A stretch of DNA of 64,000 nucleotides from assembly GCA_964587165.1 (NCBI GenBank), contig CAZPKH010000002.1, forward strand, positions 20,130 through 84,129, in the 5' to 3' direction. How positions within the stretch are numbered: position 1 is the first letter of the stretch; each line of letters opens with the position of its first letter. A model generated the notes under the pieces. The model was not told the origin of the DNA, made no database searches, and worked only from the letters and a program-made list of their open reading frames with translations. The stretch is from CAZPKH01 sp964587165. GTDB lineage: Bacteria; Bacteroidota; Bacteroidia; Bacteroidales; Muribaculaceae. Both the position numbers and the translations under genes were made by a program. Shown here in pieces: positions 1 through 8,457 of the stretch.

Positions 1-90
1 GGATAGGTTAGCTCGCGAAGTATATATAGCTGCGGTATAACCGGCGGGGCCGGAACCGATGATCAGACAACGGGTGTTTTCGATTGACAT
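1..90 (-). CDS. trxB: Thioredoxin reductase, N-terminal fragment (runs off the window)
   Basis: Only the first 30 codons are present; the gene continues beyond position 1. The start codon is the complement of 88-90. The visible protein begins MSIENTRCLIIGSGPAGYTA, an FAD-binding dinucleotide fold with GSGPAGY, followed by AAIYTSRANLS, which is typical of TrxB. TrxB uses NADPH to reduce thioredoxin in the cytoplasm. It lies 32 nt downstream of the lolA stop codon on the same strand, so it is probably the last visible gene of the dedA-rpe-ftsK-lolA-trxB run. The redox CxxC motif is outside the window, so another short flavoprotein is possible, but the N-terminus is distinctive. Confidence 0.85.
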   Translation of the reverse strand, partial: MSIENTRCLIIGSGPAGYTAAIYTSRANLS

Positions 91-122
91 AGTTTAGGGG
101 GATTATATTGGTTAAAAGATGA

Positions 123-752
123 TCAGCGCAGATCGACAATCTCGACATTTTTCAGATTGGCGGGCAACGGGCGGAATGCAGCGGCATCGAGTTTACCTGC
201 CGACCGTATGCCGGATATTGATATTGTCACAGTAGCTCCCGAGGTCATTGTCAGCACGAGCTTTTCGGGCAGGAGCGACTGCGCTCCGACGGTGAGCACT
301 GCTTTCGAGATGCCGTCGGCGCCGCGGGCGTTCTTTGGCTTGAAGAGCACTACCCGCTTGCCGGGTGCATTGGATTTCAACTCGGAAGTGCTGAATGTGG
401 ACTTGAAGTTCTGCATTATAGCAAACGGATTGACCTGGCGCACTTCGCCGGCAGTCGGTTCGGTTATGTCGACCTCTTTCTCTGCCGGTATCAATGTCCA
501 CTGGGTCTTGCCGTCGTACCATACCGACATGCCGGCAGAGGTGATGCTGAAGCACCGTCCGGCCATACGGATTGTACCGCTGTTGGTCTGTCCGTCGGCC
601 GTGATGCCATACGATGCCTGCACCGAGGGGTAAGTGCCGATTTTGGCAACTACCTTCTCGACGAGGGCCGAAGCATCGGCAGCCGATGCCGATAGAGCCG
701 CCGCGCAACAGAAGGCGGCCATCAGTATTCGTATTTTGGCAAGTAGTTTCAT
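123..752 (-). CDS. lolA: LolA-like outer-membrane lipoprotein carrier protein
   Basis: A 209-residue protein with a signal peptide over about residues 1-24 (charged MKLLAKIR start, hydrophobic core, cleavage near ALSASA). The mature part has the LolA pattern: a helix beginning near ALVEKVVAKI, then beta strands forming a half-barrel, with AGRCFSITSAGMSVWYDGKT and VDITEPTAGEVRQVNPFA as typical segments. LolA carries lipoproteins across the periplasm from LolCDE to the outer membrane. It lies 20 nt downstream of ftsK and upstream of trxB on the same strand, a neighbourhood I recall as common in Bacteroidales. Assignment rests on architecture and context; divergent LolA-fold proteins also occur in this phylum. 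Confidence 0.8.
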   Translation of the reverse strand: MKLLAKIRILMAAFCCAAALSASAADASALVEKVVAKIGTYPSVQASYGITADGQTNSGTIRMAGRCFSITSAGMSVWYDGKTQWTLIPAEKEVDITEPTAGEVRQVNPFAIMQNFKSTFSTSELKSNAPGKRVVLFKPKNARGADGISKAVLTVGAQSLLPEKLVLTMTSGATVTISISGIRSAGKLDAAAFRPLPANLKNVEIVDLR

Positions 753-772
753 ACTTTAGTATATAACAAATT

Positions 773-3229
773 TCACGCCCCAAGGATCGATTCGAGGGTC
801 ACAATATCTACAAGCACCTGACGGGCTTTGCCTCCCTGCGAAGGTCCGACTATGCCGGCAGCTTCCATCTGATCCATGATCTTTCCGGCGCGGTTGTAGC
901 CTATCGAGTAGCGGCGCTGCAGCGACGATGTCGAAGCGAGCCCCGAGGTGACGACGGCGCGGGCAGCTTCATTGAAAAGCGGATCGCGCTCGCCGAAGTT
1001 GTTGCCACCATGGCCGCCGTCCATACCACCCTCGGGCTCGGGGATATACTCGGGCAGCATATATGCCGACTCGTAGCCTACCTGATCGTCGATACAATCG
1101 CATATCGCCTCGACTTCGTCGGTGTCGATAAATGCGCACTGCACGCGGGTGATATTGCCGTCGACTGAGAAAAGCATATCGCCGCGGCCTATGAGCTGAT
1201 TGGCGCCGGGGCGGTCGAGGATCGTGCGCGAATCGACCATCTGTGTGACGCGGAAAGCCACGCGGCCCGGGAAGTTGGCTTTAATGATACCTGTTATCAC
1301 ATTGGTCGACGGGCGCTGTGTGGCGAGGATCATATGGATACCGACAGCTCGGGCTTTCTGGGCTATACGTGCCACGGGGGTCTCCACCTCCTTGCCGGCT
1401 GTCATTATAAGATCGGCGAACTCATCGACCACCACCACAATATACGGCAGGTAGCGGTGTCCCTTTTCGGGATTTAGGCGATGCTCGGTGAAGCGCTTGT
1501 TATACTCTTTGATGTTTCTGTCGCCCGAAAGTTTAAGGAGCTGGTAGCGGTTGTCCATCTCCACACAGAGCGAGTTAAGGGTATTTACCACCTTTTTGGG
1601 ATCGGTGATTATGGCATCCTCCTCGCCTTCGAGCTTGGCAAGGTAGTGGCGCTCGAGCTTGCTGTAAAGGCTGAACTCCACCATCTTGGGGTCGATGAGC
1701 ACGAATTTGAGTTCAGCGGGGTGCTTCTTGTACAGCAGCGAGGCTATTATGGTGTTGAGTCCTACGGATTTACCCATACCTGTAGCACCGGCCACAAGCA
1801 GGTGGGGCATCTTGGTGAGGTCGGCGATATATACATCGCCCTCGATTGTAGCACCCATGGCCATGGGGAGCGCCATCTTGGTCTCGACATATGCTTTCGA
1901 CGATAATATCTGGCGGATCGGCACCATCTGCGGATCTTTGTTGGGCACCTCCAGGCCGATTGTGCCGCGCCCGGGTATCGGGGCTATTATTCGGATGCCG
2001 AGAGCCGAGAGCTTCATGGCTATATCATCCTCAAGACGCTTGATTTTGGCAATACGGACACCTTCAGAGGGGATTATCTCGTAGAGCGTGACTGTCGGGC
2101 CGACGGTAGCTTCGATCTTTGAGATGCCGATATTGTATTCGGCAAGAATTTCGGAGATAAGGCGCTTGTTGTCCTCCTGCGTCTGCTGGTCGATGCTGGT
2201 CTTGCGCTGCTCTACCCGGTGTAGCAGGTCGAGCGACGGAAACCTGTAGCGCGACAATTCGGCAGTCGGGTCGTACACATCCTGCCGCTCGGCGCTGTCG
2301 GCCTGCTCTATCTGAGCAGCTTCCTTGACCACCATGTCGACATCGCCGGCTTCGTCGGTCCCTTTTATCTCGATCACCTGATGCTTAGGCTCTGCTTCGG
2401 CAGCAGCACCTTCGGCAGGTGCGGGGGCAACGGGAGTGGGGGTGATTTCGTCGATAGCCTCAGCTGTGTCGGCAGCGGGGTGTTCGGCAACGCGGCGGTC
2501 GCGACGCTCAGCTGCTTTGCGCTCAGCTTCGATGCGCTTGCTCTCGTTCTCCTCCTTCTGCCGGCGCAGACGGATTTTCTGCAACCGTTCGCGCTGGCGC
2601 AGGTAGCGTGCACGGTAGCGACGCCATGAGGCCATGATGTCGTTGTAGAATATCATTAAGGTGATGAGCACCAGCAATATGTTGACAGCCAGCGCGCCCC
2701 ATATTCCGGAGGCATCCACCAGAAGCTTGTTCATGTAGTAGCCATGCTCGCCTCCCCAATAGATCGGCGATGCCACCGAGTAGCATATCAGCCCGAGAAG
2801 CATCGACACCATAATGGCTGCTATAAGGCATTTCATCGTGAGGCTCCAGAACTTGAAGCGATGCACCTTCAGAAGTGTCAGCCCGACGGCTATGATATAG
2901 AATATCAGGATAAACGACCCCAGGCCGAGCCAGCCTGAGATGATATTGTGCGAAATCCATGCACCGATCGGGCCGCCGGTGTTTGAAATCTTCTCGGCAG
3001 CCTGTGTGGAGTGGGTGAGGTATTCGATGGTTCGGTTCTCGACGAGGCTTTGGTCGGCCGTAGCATGCGAGAAGTACGACACCGATACGATGCAGAGGTA
3101 GGCGGCTATAAGAAGCAGGATCACGCCGGCTATCGTGGCGATTCGATTGTCGGTCATGCGCGAATGCACGCTGTTGCGGGTGCGTGCGGCGCTTTTGTCG
3201 GTTTTATCGTGTTTGTCGGCTTGCTGCAT
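773..3229 (-). CDS. ftsK: DNA translocase FtsK/SpoIIIE
   Basis: An 818-residue septal DNA pump that clears chromosome termini during division. Four N-terminal membrane segments are visible at about 31-53, 103-120, 133-153 and 177-196. A short charged, coiled-coil-like linker at 200-250 and an Ala/Pro/Glu-rich stretch to about 320 follow. The motor has Walker A GATGMGKS at 481-488 and Walker B YIVVVVDEF at about 596-604. The last 70 residues form the winged-helix gamma domain that reads KOPS-like sites. The linker is short compared with E. coli FtsK (about 1330 residues) and similar to SpoIIIE-size proteins. Its start overlaps the rpe stop by one base (TAATG), which indicates translational coupling. 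Confidence 0.97.
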   Translation of the reverse strand: MQQADKHDKTDKSAARTRNSVHSRMTDNRIATIAGVILLLIAAYLCIVSVSYFSHATADQSLVENRTIEYLTHSTQAAEKISNTGGPIGAWISHNIISGWLGLGSFILIFYIIAVGLTLLKVHRFKFWSLTMKCLIAAIMVSMLLGLICYSVASPIYWGGEHGYYMNKLLVDASGIWGALAVNILLVLITLMIFYNDIMASWRRYRARYLRQRERLQKIRLRRQKEENESKRIEAERKAAERRDRRVAEHPAADTAEAIDEITPTPVAPAPAEGAAAEAEPKHQVIEIKGTDEAGDVDMVVKEAAQIEQADSAERQDVYDPTAELSRYRFPSLDLLHRVEQRKTSIDQQTQEDNKRLISEILAEYNIGISKIEATVGPTVTLYEIIPSEGVRIAKIKRLEDDIAMKLSALGIRIIAPIPGRGTIGLEVPNKDPQMVPIRQILSSKAYVETKMALPMAMGATIEGDVYIADLTKMPHLLVAGATGMGKSVGLNTIIASLLYKKHPAELKFVLIDPKMVEFSLYSKLERHYLAKLEGEEDAIITDPKKVVNTLNSLCVEMDNRYQLLKLSGDRNIKEYNKRFTEHRLNPEKGHRYLPYIVVVVDEFADLIMTAGKEVETPVARIAQKARAVGIHMILATQRPSTNVITGIIKANFPGRVAFRVTQMVDSRTILDRPGANQLIGRGDMLFSVDGNITRVQCAFIDTDEVEAICDCIDDQVGYESAYMLPEYIPEPEGGMDGGHGGNNFGERDPLFNEAARAVVTSGLASTSSLQRRYSIGYNRAGKIMDQMEAAGIVGPSQGGKARQVLVDIVTLESILGA

Positions 3230-3888
3230 TATTTTGATGGTGTGAGGTTGTGGAGAGTCGAGATTGCCGCGAGCGGGTCGGGGGCTTTGAAAACGTAGTT
3301 GCCGGCCACAAGGATGTCAGCCCCGGCATCTACAAGAGCTTGCCCGGTCTCTGCATTCACGCCTCCATCGATCTCAATTCTGGCGCTCGAGCCGCTTTGT
3401 GCGATAAGCTCTCTGAGCTGCCGTGTTTTTTTGAGGGTGACGGGGATAAACGACTGCCCTCCGAATCCCGGATTCACCGACATCAGAAGCACCATATCGA
3501 CATCAGCGATCACATCCTCGACCATCACTACGGGGGTGGCGGGATTGAGCGTGACGGCAGCTTTCATGCCGGCAGCCTTGATCTGCTGGATAGTGCGGTG
3601 CAGATGTGTGCACGCCTCGACATGTACGTTCATGATCTCGGCACCGCAATCGCGCACGCGGCTTACGTAGTTCTGAGGCTGAACGATCATCAGGTGCACA
3701 TCAAGTATCTTGGATGTGAGGGAGCGCACGGCGTCGATCACCGGAAATCCGATAGAGATATTCGGCACAAACACACCGTCCATCACGTCGATGTGCACCA
3801 TTTCGGCCTCGCTACGGTTTATCATCTCAATGTCGCGGCCGAGGCATCCGAAGTCGGCAGAGAGTATGGAAGGGGAGACGCAGGTCAT
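3229..3888 (-). CDS. rpe: Ribulose-phosphate 3-epimerase
   Basis: A 219-residue TIM-barrel enzyme interconverting D-ribulose 5-phosphate and D-xylulose 5-phosphate in the pentose phosphate pathway. Recognisable blocks are SPSILSADFG at the N-terminus (metal and substrate loop), VHIDVMDGVFVPN with the metal-binding Asp, VHLMIVQP, LLMSVNPGFGGQSFIP and EIDGGVN. Length and all key motifs fit the family. Its 5' end overlaps the dedA stop by 4 nt (ATGA) and its stop overlaps the ftsK start by 1 nt, so dedA-rpe-ftsK are probably cotranscribed. The link to ftsK is positional, not functional. Confidence 0.97.
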   Translation of the reverse strand: MTCVSPSILSADFGCLGRDIEMINRSEAEMVHIDVMDGVFVPNISIGFPVIDAVRSLTSKILDVHLMIVQPQNYVSRVRDCGAEIMNVHVEACTHLHRTIQQIKAAGMKAAVTLNPATPVVMVEDVIADVDMVLLMSVNPGFGGQSFIPVTLKKTRQLRELIAQSGSSARIEIDGGVNAETGQALVDAGADILVAGNYVFKAPDPLAAISTLHNLTPSK

Positions 3889-4550
3889 TTTGATTTTAGA
3901 GCGTTATAGGTTATATAGGCCACAACTACGGCGCCGATGGCTATACCTCCCCATGTGAGGTATGAGTTGTATTGCTCAACTTTGTTGAAGAGATCCTGAA
4001 TAGGGAATTGTGTGGCGAGCCAGTAGCCGAGTGCGCCGAGTATGGCGTTCCAGATCAGAGCACCCAGTCCGGTGAAGATGATGAATTTGAAGATATTCAT
4101 CCGCGCAAGGCCGGCGGGTATCGAGATGAGCTGACGCACCGCCGGGATAAGGCGGCCGATAAAAGTGCTGGCCGATCCGTGCTCGTCGAAATATGCTTCC
4201 GCTTTCTCAACCTTAGCCTGATCGATCAGGCAGGCATGGCCGAAGCGGGAGTTGGCGAACTTGTACACTACCGGACGACCTATCCAGAGCGAGAGGTAAT
4301 AGTTGACCAATGCGCCGACGATTGCACCGGCCGTAGCAACAAGGACTACGCAATATACGTTGAGATCAGGATTTGAGTACGACAGATAAGCCACCGGAGG
4401 CACTACCACTTCCGACGGAAACGGTATGAAGGAGCTTTCGACGGCCATGAGCAGAAATACCATCCAGTATCCGGCATTGGCCACCACCCACTCAAATACT
4501 TCTTTGGCGAATCCGCTGTCGCCCGACAAAAGAATAAGTGTATCAATCAT
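3885..4550 (-). CDS. DedA-family integral membrane protein
   Basis: A 221-residue protein from the chosen start at 4550 (MIDTLILLSG); an in-frame upstream ATG at 4595 adds 15 poorly conserved residues. It has the DedA/SNARE-associated core: a re-entrant region with ESSFIPFPSEVVVPPVAYL near residues 38-56, a G-x-x-x-G-rich helix (AGAIVGALVNYYLSLWIGR), then FIGRLIPAVRQLISIPAGLA with the conserved Arg and Pro residues, and C-terminal hydrophobic segments. DedA proteins act in envelope homeostasis; some flip undecaprenyl phosphate or phosphatidylethanolamine. Which lipid this one handles cannot be told from sequence. It is the first gene of the run leading to rpe and ftsK. Confidence 0.92.
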   Translation of the reverse strand: MIDTLILLSGDSGFAKEVFEWVVANAGYWMVFLLMAVESSFIPFPSEVVVPPVAYLSYSNPDLNVYCVVLVATAGAIVGALVNYYLSLWIGRPVVYKFANSRFGHACLIDQAKVEKAEAYFDEHGSASTFIGRLIPAVRQLISIPAGLARMNIFKFIIFTGLGALIWNAILGALGYWLATQFPIQDLFNKVEQYNSYLTWGGIAIGAVVVAYITYNALKSK

Positions 4551-4617
4551 ATACGTGATTTTAGTAATAGCTGCCGTCGTGTGAGCACCCGACAACTATT
4601 TGGCATACAAAAGTTTA

Positions 4618-4651
4618 TCCGCCTTCACCCGGACCACGGCGCCGGGGCGGA
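4618..4651 (-). terminator. GC-rich hairpin downstream of the lipid kinase gene, possible terminator
   Basis: On the minus strand, outer arms 4647-4651/4618-4622 (TCCGC/GCGGA) and inner arms 4642-4646/4628-4632 (CCCGG/CCGGG) can form a hairpin with a one-sided bulge. A modest T-rich stretch (ACTTTTG) follows on the transcript. It sits between the lipid kinase stop at 4712 and the dedA start at 4550. The bulge and weak T tract make this a tentative call; it could instead be a leader hairpin of dedA. Confidence 0.4.
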
Positions 4652-4711
4652 CTTTTGGGGTATGCAAATTTAATGTTTTTATTCGGTTTTTCAGGTGTGC
4701 CGGAGATAAAA

Positions 4712-5683
4712 TCAGTCTATCCCGAATGTGTGTTTTATCAGCAGGCGCAGATCACGCACCAATGCTGCCGCGGGGGTGATGAAGGGGCGCACCAGCGGCT
4801 GCTGCTCGGGAGTGAATACTTTCAGTCCGGCAGGGCAGCATCTTATGTTCATAGGCCCGCTGAGTTTTATCGGCTCGCCGTCGACGTGCACTGCGTCGCC
4901 GTGCGAACGCTCAATGATGACCGACGGTGCGCGAAACGACGATACGAGGGCATTGTTGGCGATATTGCCATTGAGCAGATCGAATGCCAGAAGCGAAGAT
5001 TGCAGTGCATTCCCTTTGTGTATCAGGGTGATGTCGAGCAATCCGTCGTCGATCGAAGCCTTTGGCGCTATGTAGGCGTTGTTGCCGTACTGCGAGGCGT
5101 TGCATACGGCTATAAGAAATGCCTCGTCGGTGATCTTCTCACCCTCGATGCTTATGGAGTATTCGGCGGGGGTAAAGTTGTGATATGTCTCGAATGCACT
5201 TTTTATATAGGTCGAAAATCCGCGGCTCCCTTTATGAGCGAAGTTGTGGCTCACGTCGGCGTCGAAACCCACGCCGCAAGTACAGAAGAAGAACAGGTCG
5301 TTGAGCCGTCCGTAGTCGATGGTGCGGACATTGTCGCGGGCGATCACCCCTACACTCTCGGCGGCATCGATCGGTATGTCGAGATGTCGAGCCAGGCCGT
5401 TGCCCGACCCGCACGGCACTATGCCCAGCGGTACCTCGGTGTCGCACAGAGCTCGGGCCGTCTCGTTGATTGTGCCGTCGCCGCCGGCAGCTATCACGGC
5501 ATCATATTTCTGTGCTACAGCCTGCGCTGCAAGCGAAGTGGCATCGCCGGGGCCTTTGGTGAGCTCTACGTCGATATGCCACCCCAACGGAAAGAGCTGC
5601 CCGACTATAAAGTCGGCCAGCCCCTCCTTTTTGGATGTTCCTGCGATAGGATTTATTATGAGAAGAACTCTCTTGTCCATCAT
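4712..5683 (-). CDS. Diacylglycerol/lipid kinase of the YegS/DgkB family
   Basis: A 323-residue cytoplasmic lipid kinase. The nucleotide-binding block VIAAGGDGTINE with the GGDGT signature is at about residues 60-71, preceded by INPIAGTSKKEG near residues 10-21. A second block VPLGIVPCGSGNGLARHL matches the G-S-G-N motif of this family. The C-terminal half is the beta-rich domain with VHVDGEPIK, whose Asp and Glu are conserved. Family members phosphorylate diacylglycerol, sphingosine-like bases or other lipids; the substrate is not readable. Its start overlaps the oxidoreductase gamma-subunit stop by 4 nt, coupling it to the ferredoxin-oxidoreductase operon, an unexpected metabolic partner. 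Confidence 0.92.
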   Translation of the reverse strand: MMDKRVLLIINPIAGTSKKEGLADFIVGQLFPLGWHIDVELTKGPGDATSLAAQAVAQKYDAVIAAGGDGTINETARALCDTEVPLGIVPCGSGNGLARHLDIPIDAAESVGVIARDNVRTIDYGRLNDLFFFCTCGVGFDADVSHNFAHKGSRGFSTYIKSAFETYHNFTPAEYSISIEGEKITDEAFLIAVCNASQYGNNAYIAPKASIDDGLLDITLIHKGNALQSSLLAFDLLNGNIANNALVSSFRAPSVIIERSHGDAVHVDGEPIKLSGPMNIRCCPAGLKVFTPEQQPLVRPFITPAAALVRDLRLLIKHTFGID

Positions 5684-6219
5684 TCTTTTACGAGCTCCAT
5701 GCCGCGCATTATAGCGTCGCGGTTGAGCGGGAGCAGGTGGTGGTGACGTTCAGGAAGTGTCTTCTTGAGCGCTTTCATCACTGATTCGATGGGCACCATC
5801 GGTTTGAGTTTGAGCAGCGCACCGAGAATTATCATGTTGTAAGTCTTGGTGTTGTTCATCTCAATGGCAGCCTCCATGGCGTCGATACCGTACACTTTGA
5901 TATCTTTACGCTCGGGGGCGCGATGTATGCCGTAGGTGTCGTATATGAGAATGCCGCCGGGTTTTACACGCGATTCAAACTTGTCGATCGACTGCTGGTT
6001 GAGAGCCACGACAGCATCGTATGTGTCGAGCACGGGCGAGCTGATAGCCTGATCGCTGAGGATCACCGTGACATTAGCTGTACCACCACGCTGCTCAGGC
6101 CCGTAGGATGGCATCCATGTGACTTCCAGATTGTCCATCAGTCCTGCATATGCCAGAATCTTGCCCATGGAGAGCACGCCCTGACCGCCGAAGCCGGCTA
6201 CGATAATTTCCTCTTTCAT
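5680..6219 (-). CDS. korC: 2-oxoacid:ferredoxin oxidoreductase, gamma subunit
   Basis: A 179-residue gamma-domain protein. The signature GFGGQGVLSMGKILAYAG is at residues 8-25, followed by WMPSYGPEQRGGTANVTV, both typical of the POR/KOR gamma family. It completes the four-subunit enzyme that oxidatively decarboxylates a 2-oxoacid to acyl-CoA with ferredoxin as electron acceptor. It overlaps the beta-subunit gene upstream by 4 nt (6216-6219) and the lipid kinase downstream by 4 nt. In Bacteroidales this complex is usually assigned to 2-oxoglutarate or branched-chain 2-oxoacids; the sequence alone does not fix the substrate. Confidence 0.93.
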   Translation of the reverse strand: MKEEIIVAGFGGQGVLSMGKILAYAGLMDNLEVTWMPSYGPEQRGGTANVTVILSDQAISSPVLDTYDAVVALNQQSIDKFESRVKPGGILIYDTYGIHRAPERKDIKVYGIDAMEAAIEMNNTKTYNMIILGALLKLKPMVPIESVMKALKKTLPERHHHLLPLNRDAIMRGMELVKE

Positions 6220-6986
6220 TTTTCAACGGTGTTTTTAAGGTCGCCAAGGGGGTATTTGGCAAACATGTGTTCTTCCATCCATTTGTTAGCTTTGTCGGGC
6301 GACATTTTCCAACCCGAGTTGCAGGTCGACACGACTTCGACTACTGATGTGCCGCGGCCTTCCATGGCATTCTTAAATGCCTGTGTGAGGGCTTTTTTGG
6401 TTTTGCGCACAGCAGCTGCGGTGTGGACGCTCTGACGGGTGACGTAGCATGTACCGTCGAGCTCGGCAAGCAGTTTGGACATAGCCAGGGGGTAGCCGTT
6501 GAGGTCGATACGGCGACCGTAAGGTGTGGTGGCTGTCTTCATGCCCTCGAGAGTGGTGGGAGCCATCTGGCCGCCGGTCATACCGTAAATGGCGTTGTTG
6601 ATGAAGATTATCACGATATTCTCGCCGCGGTTGGCTGCATGGATTGTCTCGCAGGTACCTATGGCGGCGAGGTCGCCGTCGCCCTGGTAGGTGAATACCA
6701 TACGGTCGGGCATGAGGCGTTTCACTGCCGATGCGATTGCGGGAGCGCGACCGTGGGCGGCCTCGATCCAGTCGACGTCGACATAATTGTAAGCAAACAC
6801 GGCGCAACCTACGGGTGCCACACCGATTGTTTTATCCTCAAGGCCGAGCTCATCGATCACTTCGGCCACCACTTTGTGCACCACGCCGTGCGAGCAGCCG
6901 GGGCAGTAGTGCATGTGGTTGTCGTTGAGCAAGCGGGGCTTCTGGGCGACAATATTTTGGGGTTGTTTTATCTCTTCGAGTGTCAT
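6216..6986 (-). CDS. korB: 2-oxoacid:ferredoxin oxidoreductase, beta (thiamine diphosphate) subunit
   Basis: A 256-residue TPP-binding subunit. HYCPGCSHG at about residues 26-34 is the Cys-x-x-Cys-rich entry motif of KorB/VorA proteins. The TPP/magnesium motif runs from GDGDLAAIG to FINNAIYGMTGGQ (about residues 121-159). SGWKMSPDKANKWMEEHM near the C-terminus is typical of the Bacteroidales form. It pairs with the alpha subunit 80 nt upstream to make the catalytic core. That 80-nt gap carries a perfect 7-bp hairpin (7022-7042), unlike the 4-nt overlaps elsewhere in this operon. Confidence 0.95.
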   Translation of the reverse strand: MTLEEIKQPQNIVAQKPRLLNDNHMHYCPGCSHGVVHKVVAEVIDELGLEDKTIGVAPVGCAVFAYNYVDVDWIEAAHGRAPAIASAVKRLMPDRMVFTYQGDGDLAAIGTCETIHAANRGENIVIIFINNAIYGMTGGQMAPTTLEGMKTATTPYGRRIDLNGYPLAMSKLLAELDGTCYVTRQSVHTAAAVRKTKKALTQAFKNAMEGRGTSVVEVVSTCNSGWKMSPDKANKWMEEHMFAKYPLGDLKNTVEK

Positions 6987-7021
6987 TGTTTGGAGTTTTT
7001 TGTGGTTTTAGTTTTTTGATT

Positions 7022-7042
7022 CTCCGGACGCATGATCCGGAG
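7022..7042 (-). other. Intercistronic hairpin between the alpha and beta subunit genes
   Basis: Perfect 7-bp inverted repeat CTCCGGA at 7022-7028 and TCCGGAG at 7036-7042, with a 7-nt loop. It lies in the 80-nt gap between the alpha-subunit stop (7067) and the beta-subunit start (6986). On the transcript it is followed by an A-rich, not U-rich, stretch, so it does not look like an intrinsic terminator. An mRNA stability or processing element that tunes subunit ratios is an inference. Confidence 0.55.
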
Positions 7043-7066
7043 GGTTGTCAAAACTAAGGTTTAAGG

Positions 7067-8152
7067 TCAGGCCTCGGGGAAGTCTTCGTGGAACGCTTTG
7101 AGTACCTCGTCGGGGTTGGGCACGATACCTCCCATACGTCCGAAGTGGAACACCGGCACGCGACCGTTCACTGCCAGACGCACGTCTTCCACCATCTGGC
7201 CGGCGTTGATCTCGACGGTCAGTATACCTTTGACCTGTTTCGAAAGCTCGGCGATACGGTCGGTGGGGAAGGGCCACAGGGTGATGGGGCGTATCAGGCC
7301 GATCTTGATGCCCTGAGCACGGGCGTCCTCGATAGCCTTGAGGCAGATGCGCGCTATCGAGCCGAAGGCCACGATCAGATACTCGGCATCTTCAGTATAA
7401 TACTCCTGATAGCGCACCTCTTCGGCGGCGATCTTCTTATAGTTCTCCTGCAGGCGTATGTTGTTGACCTCCATATTGGCCGAATCGAGCTCAAGGGTAG
7501 TCATCACGTTGCGCTCCTTGCGGCCTCGCTTGCCGGTGGTAGCCCAGGGGCACTGCTTGGCGATCTCCTCGTCGGTGCGACGCGGACGGAAGGGCGGGAG
7601 CACGACTTTCTCCATCATCTGGCCCACGATACCGTCGGCGAGAATCATCACGGGGTTGCGGTGCTTGAAGGCCAGATCGAAGCCAAGGCCTACAAAGTCG
7701 GCCATCTCCTGTACGCTCGACGGAGCGAGCACGATGAGGTGATAGTCGCCGTGGCCGCCGCCTTTGGTGGCCTGGAAATAGTCGGCCTGCGAGGGCTGGA
7801 TGGTGCCGAGGCCGGGGCCGCCGCGCATCACATTGAGGATCAGAGCCGGAAGCTGACCGGCGGCAATATAGCTGATACCCTCCTGCTTGAGGCTCACACC
7901 GGGGCTCGACGACGATGTCATCACGGCTTTACCGCAGGCAGCGCCGCCATACACCATATTGATGGCAGCTACCTCGCTCTCAGCCTGAAGCACGACCATG
8001 CCTGTGGTGTCCCACGGCATCAACTCTTCGAGGGTCTCGAGCACCTCGCTCTGGGGGGTGATGGGGTACCCGAAATAGCCATCACAACCGTAGCGCACGG
8101 CTGCATGGGCGATGGCCTCGTTACCTTTCATCAAACGAACATCTTCTTCCAT
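7067..8152 (-). CDS. korA: 2-oxoacid:ferredoxin oxidoreductase, alpha subunit (VorB/KorA type)
   Basis: A 361-residue alpha subunit. The N-terminal pyrimidine-binding domain starts with LMKGNEAIAHAAVRYGCDG and contains FGYPITPQSEVLE, the conserved Y-P-I-T-P motif, at about residues 32-45. Next come a Gly-rich segment (MTSSSSPGVSLKQEG) and MRGGPGLGTIQPSQADY, both typical of VorB/KorA. The C-terminal transketolase-C-like domain contains LIVAFGSIARI and GLIRPITLWPFP. It binds thiamine diphosphate together with KorB. It lies 32 nt downstream of the small ferredoxin gene that starts the operon. Whether the substrate is 2-oxoglutarate or branched-chain oxoacids is undecided. Confidence 0.94.
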   Translation of the reverse strand: MEEDVRLMKGNEAIAHAAVRYGCDGYFGYPITPQSEVLETLEELMPWDTTGMVVLQAESEVAAINMVYGGAACGKAVMTSSSSPGVSLKQEGISYIAAGQLPALILNVMRGGPGLGTIQPSQADYFQATKGGGHGDYHLIVLAPSSVQEMADFVGLGFDLAFKHRNPVMILADGIVGQMMEKVVLPPFRPRRTDEEIAKQCPWATTGKRGRKERNVMTTLELDSANMEVNNIRLQENYKKIAAEEVRYQEYYTEDAEYLIVAFGSIARICLKAIEDARAQGIKIGLIRPITLWPFPTDRIAELSKQVKGILTVEINAGQMVEDVRLAVNGRVPVFHFGRMGGIVPNPDEVLKAFHEDFPEA

Positions 8153-8184
8153 TGTTTTTTCAGGTTTTCAGTTAGATTTTCGGG

Positions 8185-8415
8185 TTACTTCTCAACTACT
8201 CGATAAACGGTGAAACATCCGTCAGGACAAACGGTGGCGCAGGCGGCGCAACCGATGCACTTCTCGGCTTCGACGACGTAGGCGAAATGATAGCCGCGGT
8301 CGTTCACTTCTTTGGGGTGAAGTGCAAGCACTCCACAGGGGCAGGCGACTACACAGAGGTTGCAACCCTTGCAGCGCTCGGTGTTAATGTCAACAGCACC
8401 ATGTACTTTAGCCAT
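8185..8415 (-). CDS. korD: 2-oxoacid:ferredoxin oxidoreductase, 2[4Fe-4S] ferredoxin subunit
   Basis: A 76-residue protein with two four-cysteine cluster motifs: CKGCNLCVVACPCG at about residues 17-30 and CIGCAACATVCPDGC at about residues 54-68. It is the electron-transfer (delta) subunit of the complex encoded directly downstream. It is the first gene of the operon and follows a good promoter at 8458-8489, giving a leader of about 35-40 nt. Length and spacing match KorD/VorD proteins rather than a stand-alone ferredoxin. Confidence 0.94.
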   Translation of the reverse strand: MAKVHGAVDINTERCKGCNLCVVACPCGVLALHPKEVNDRGYHFAYVVEAEKCIGCAACATVCPDGCFTVYRVVEK

Positions 8416-8457
8416 AGTTGTATTGATAGTTTAGGTGTTAGATGGTTGGTTACACTG

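Noticed and set aside
4655..5746. A 363-codon open frame on the plus strand
   Set aside because: Antisense to the lipid kinase, which has the GGDGT motif and a 4-nt operon overlap; the antisense product shows no family features.
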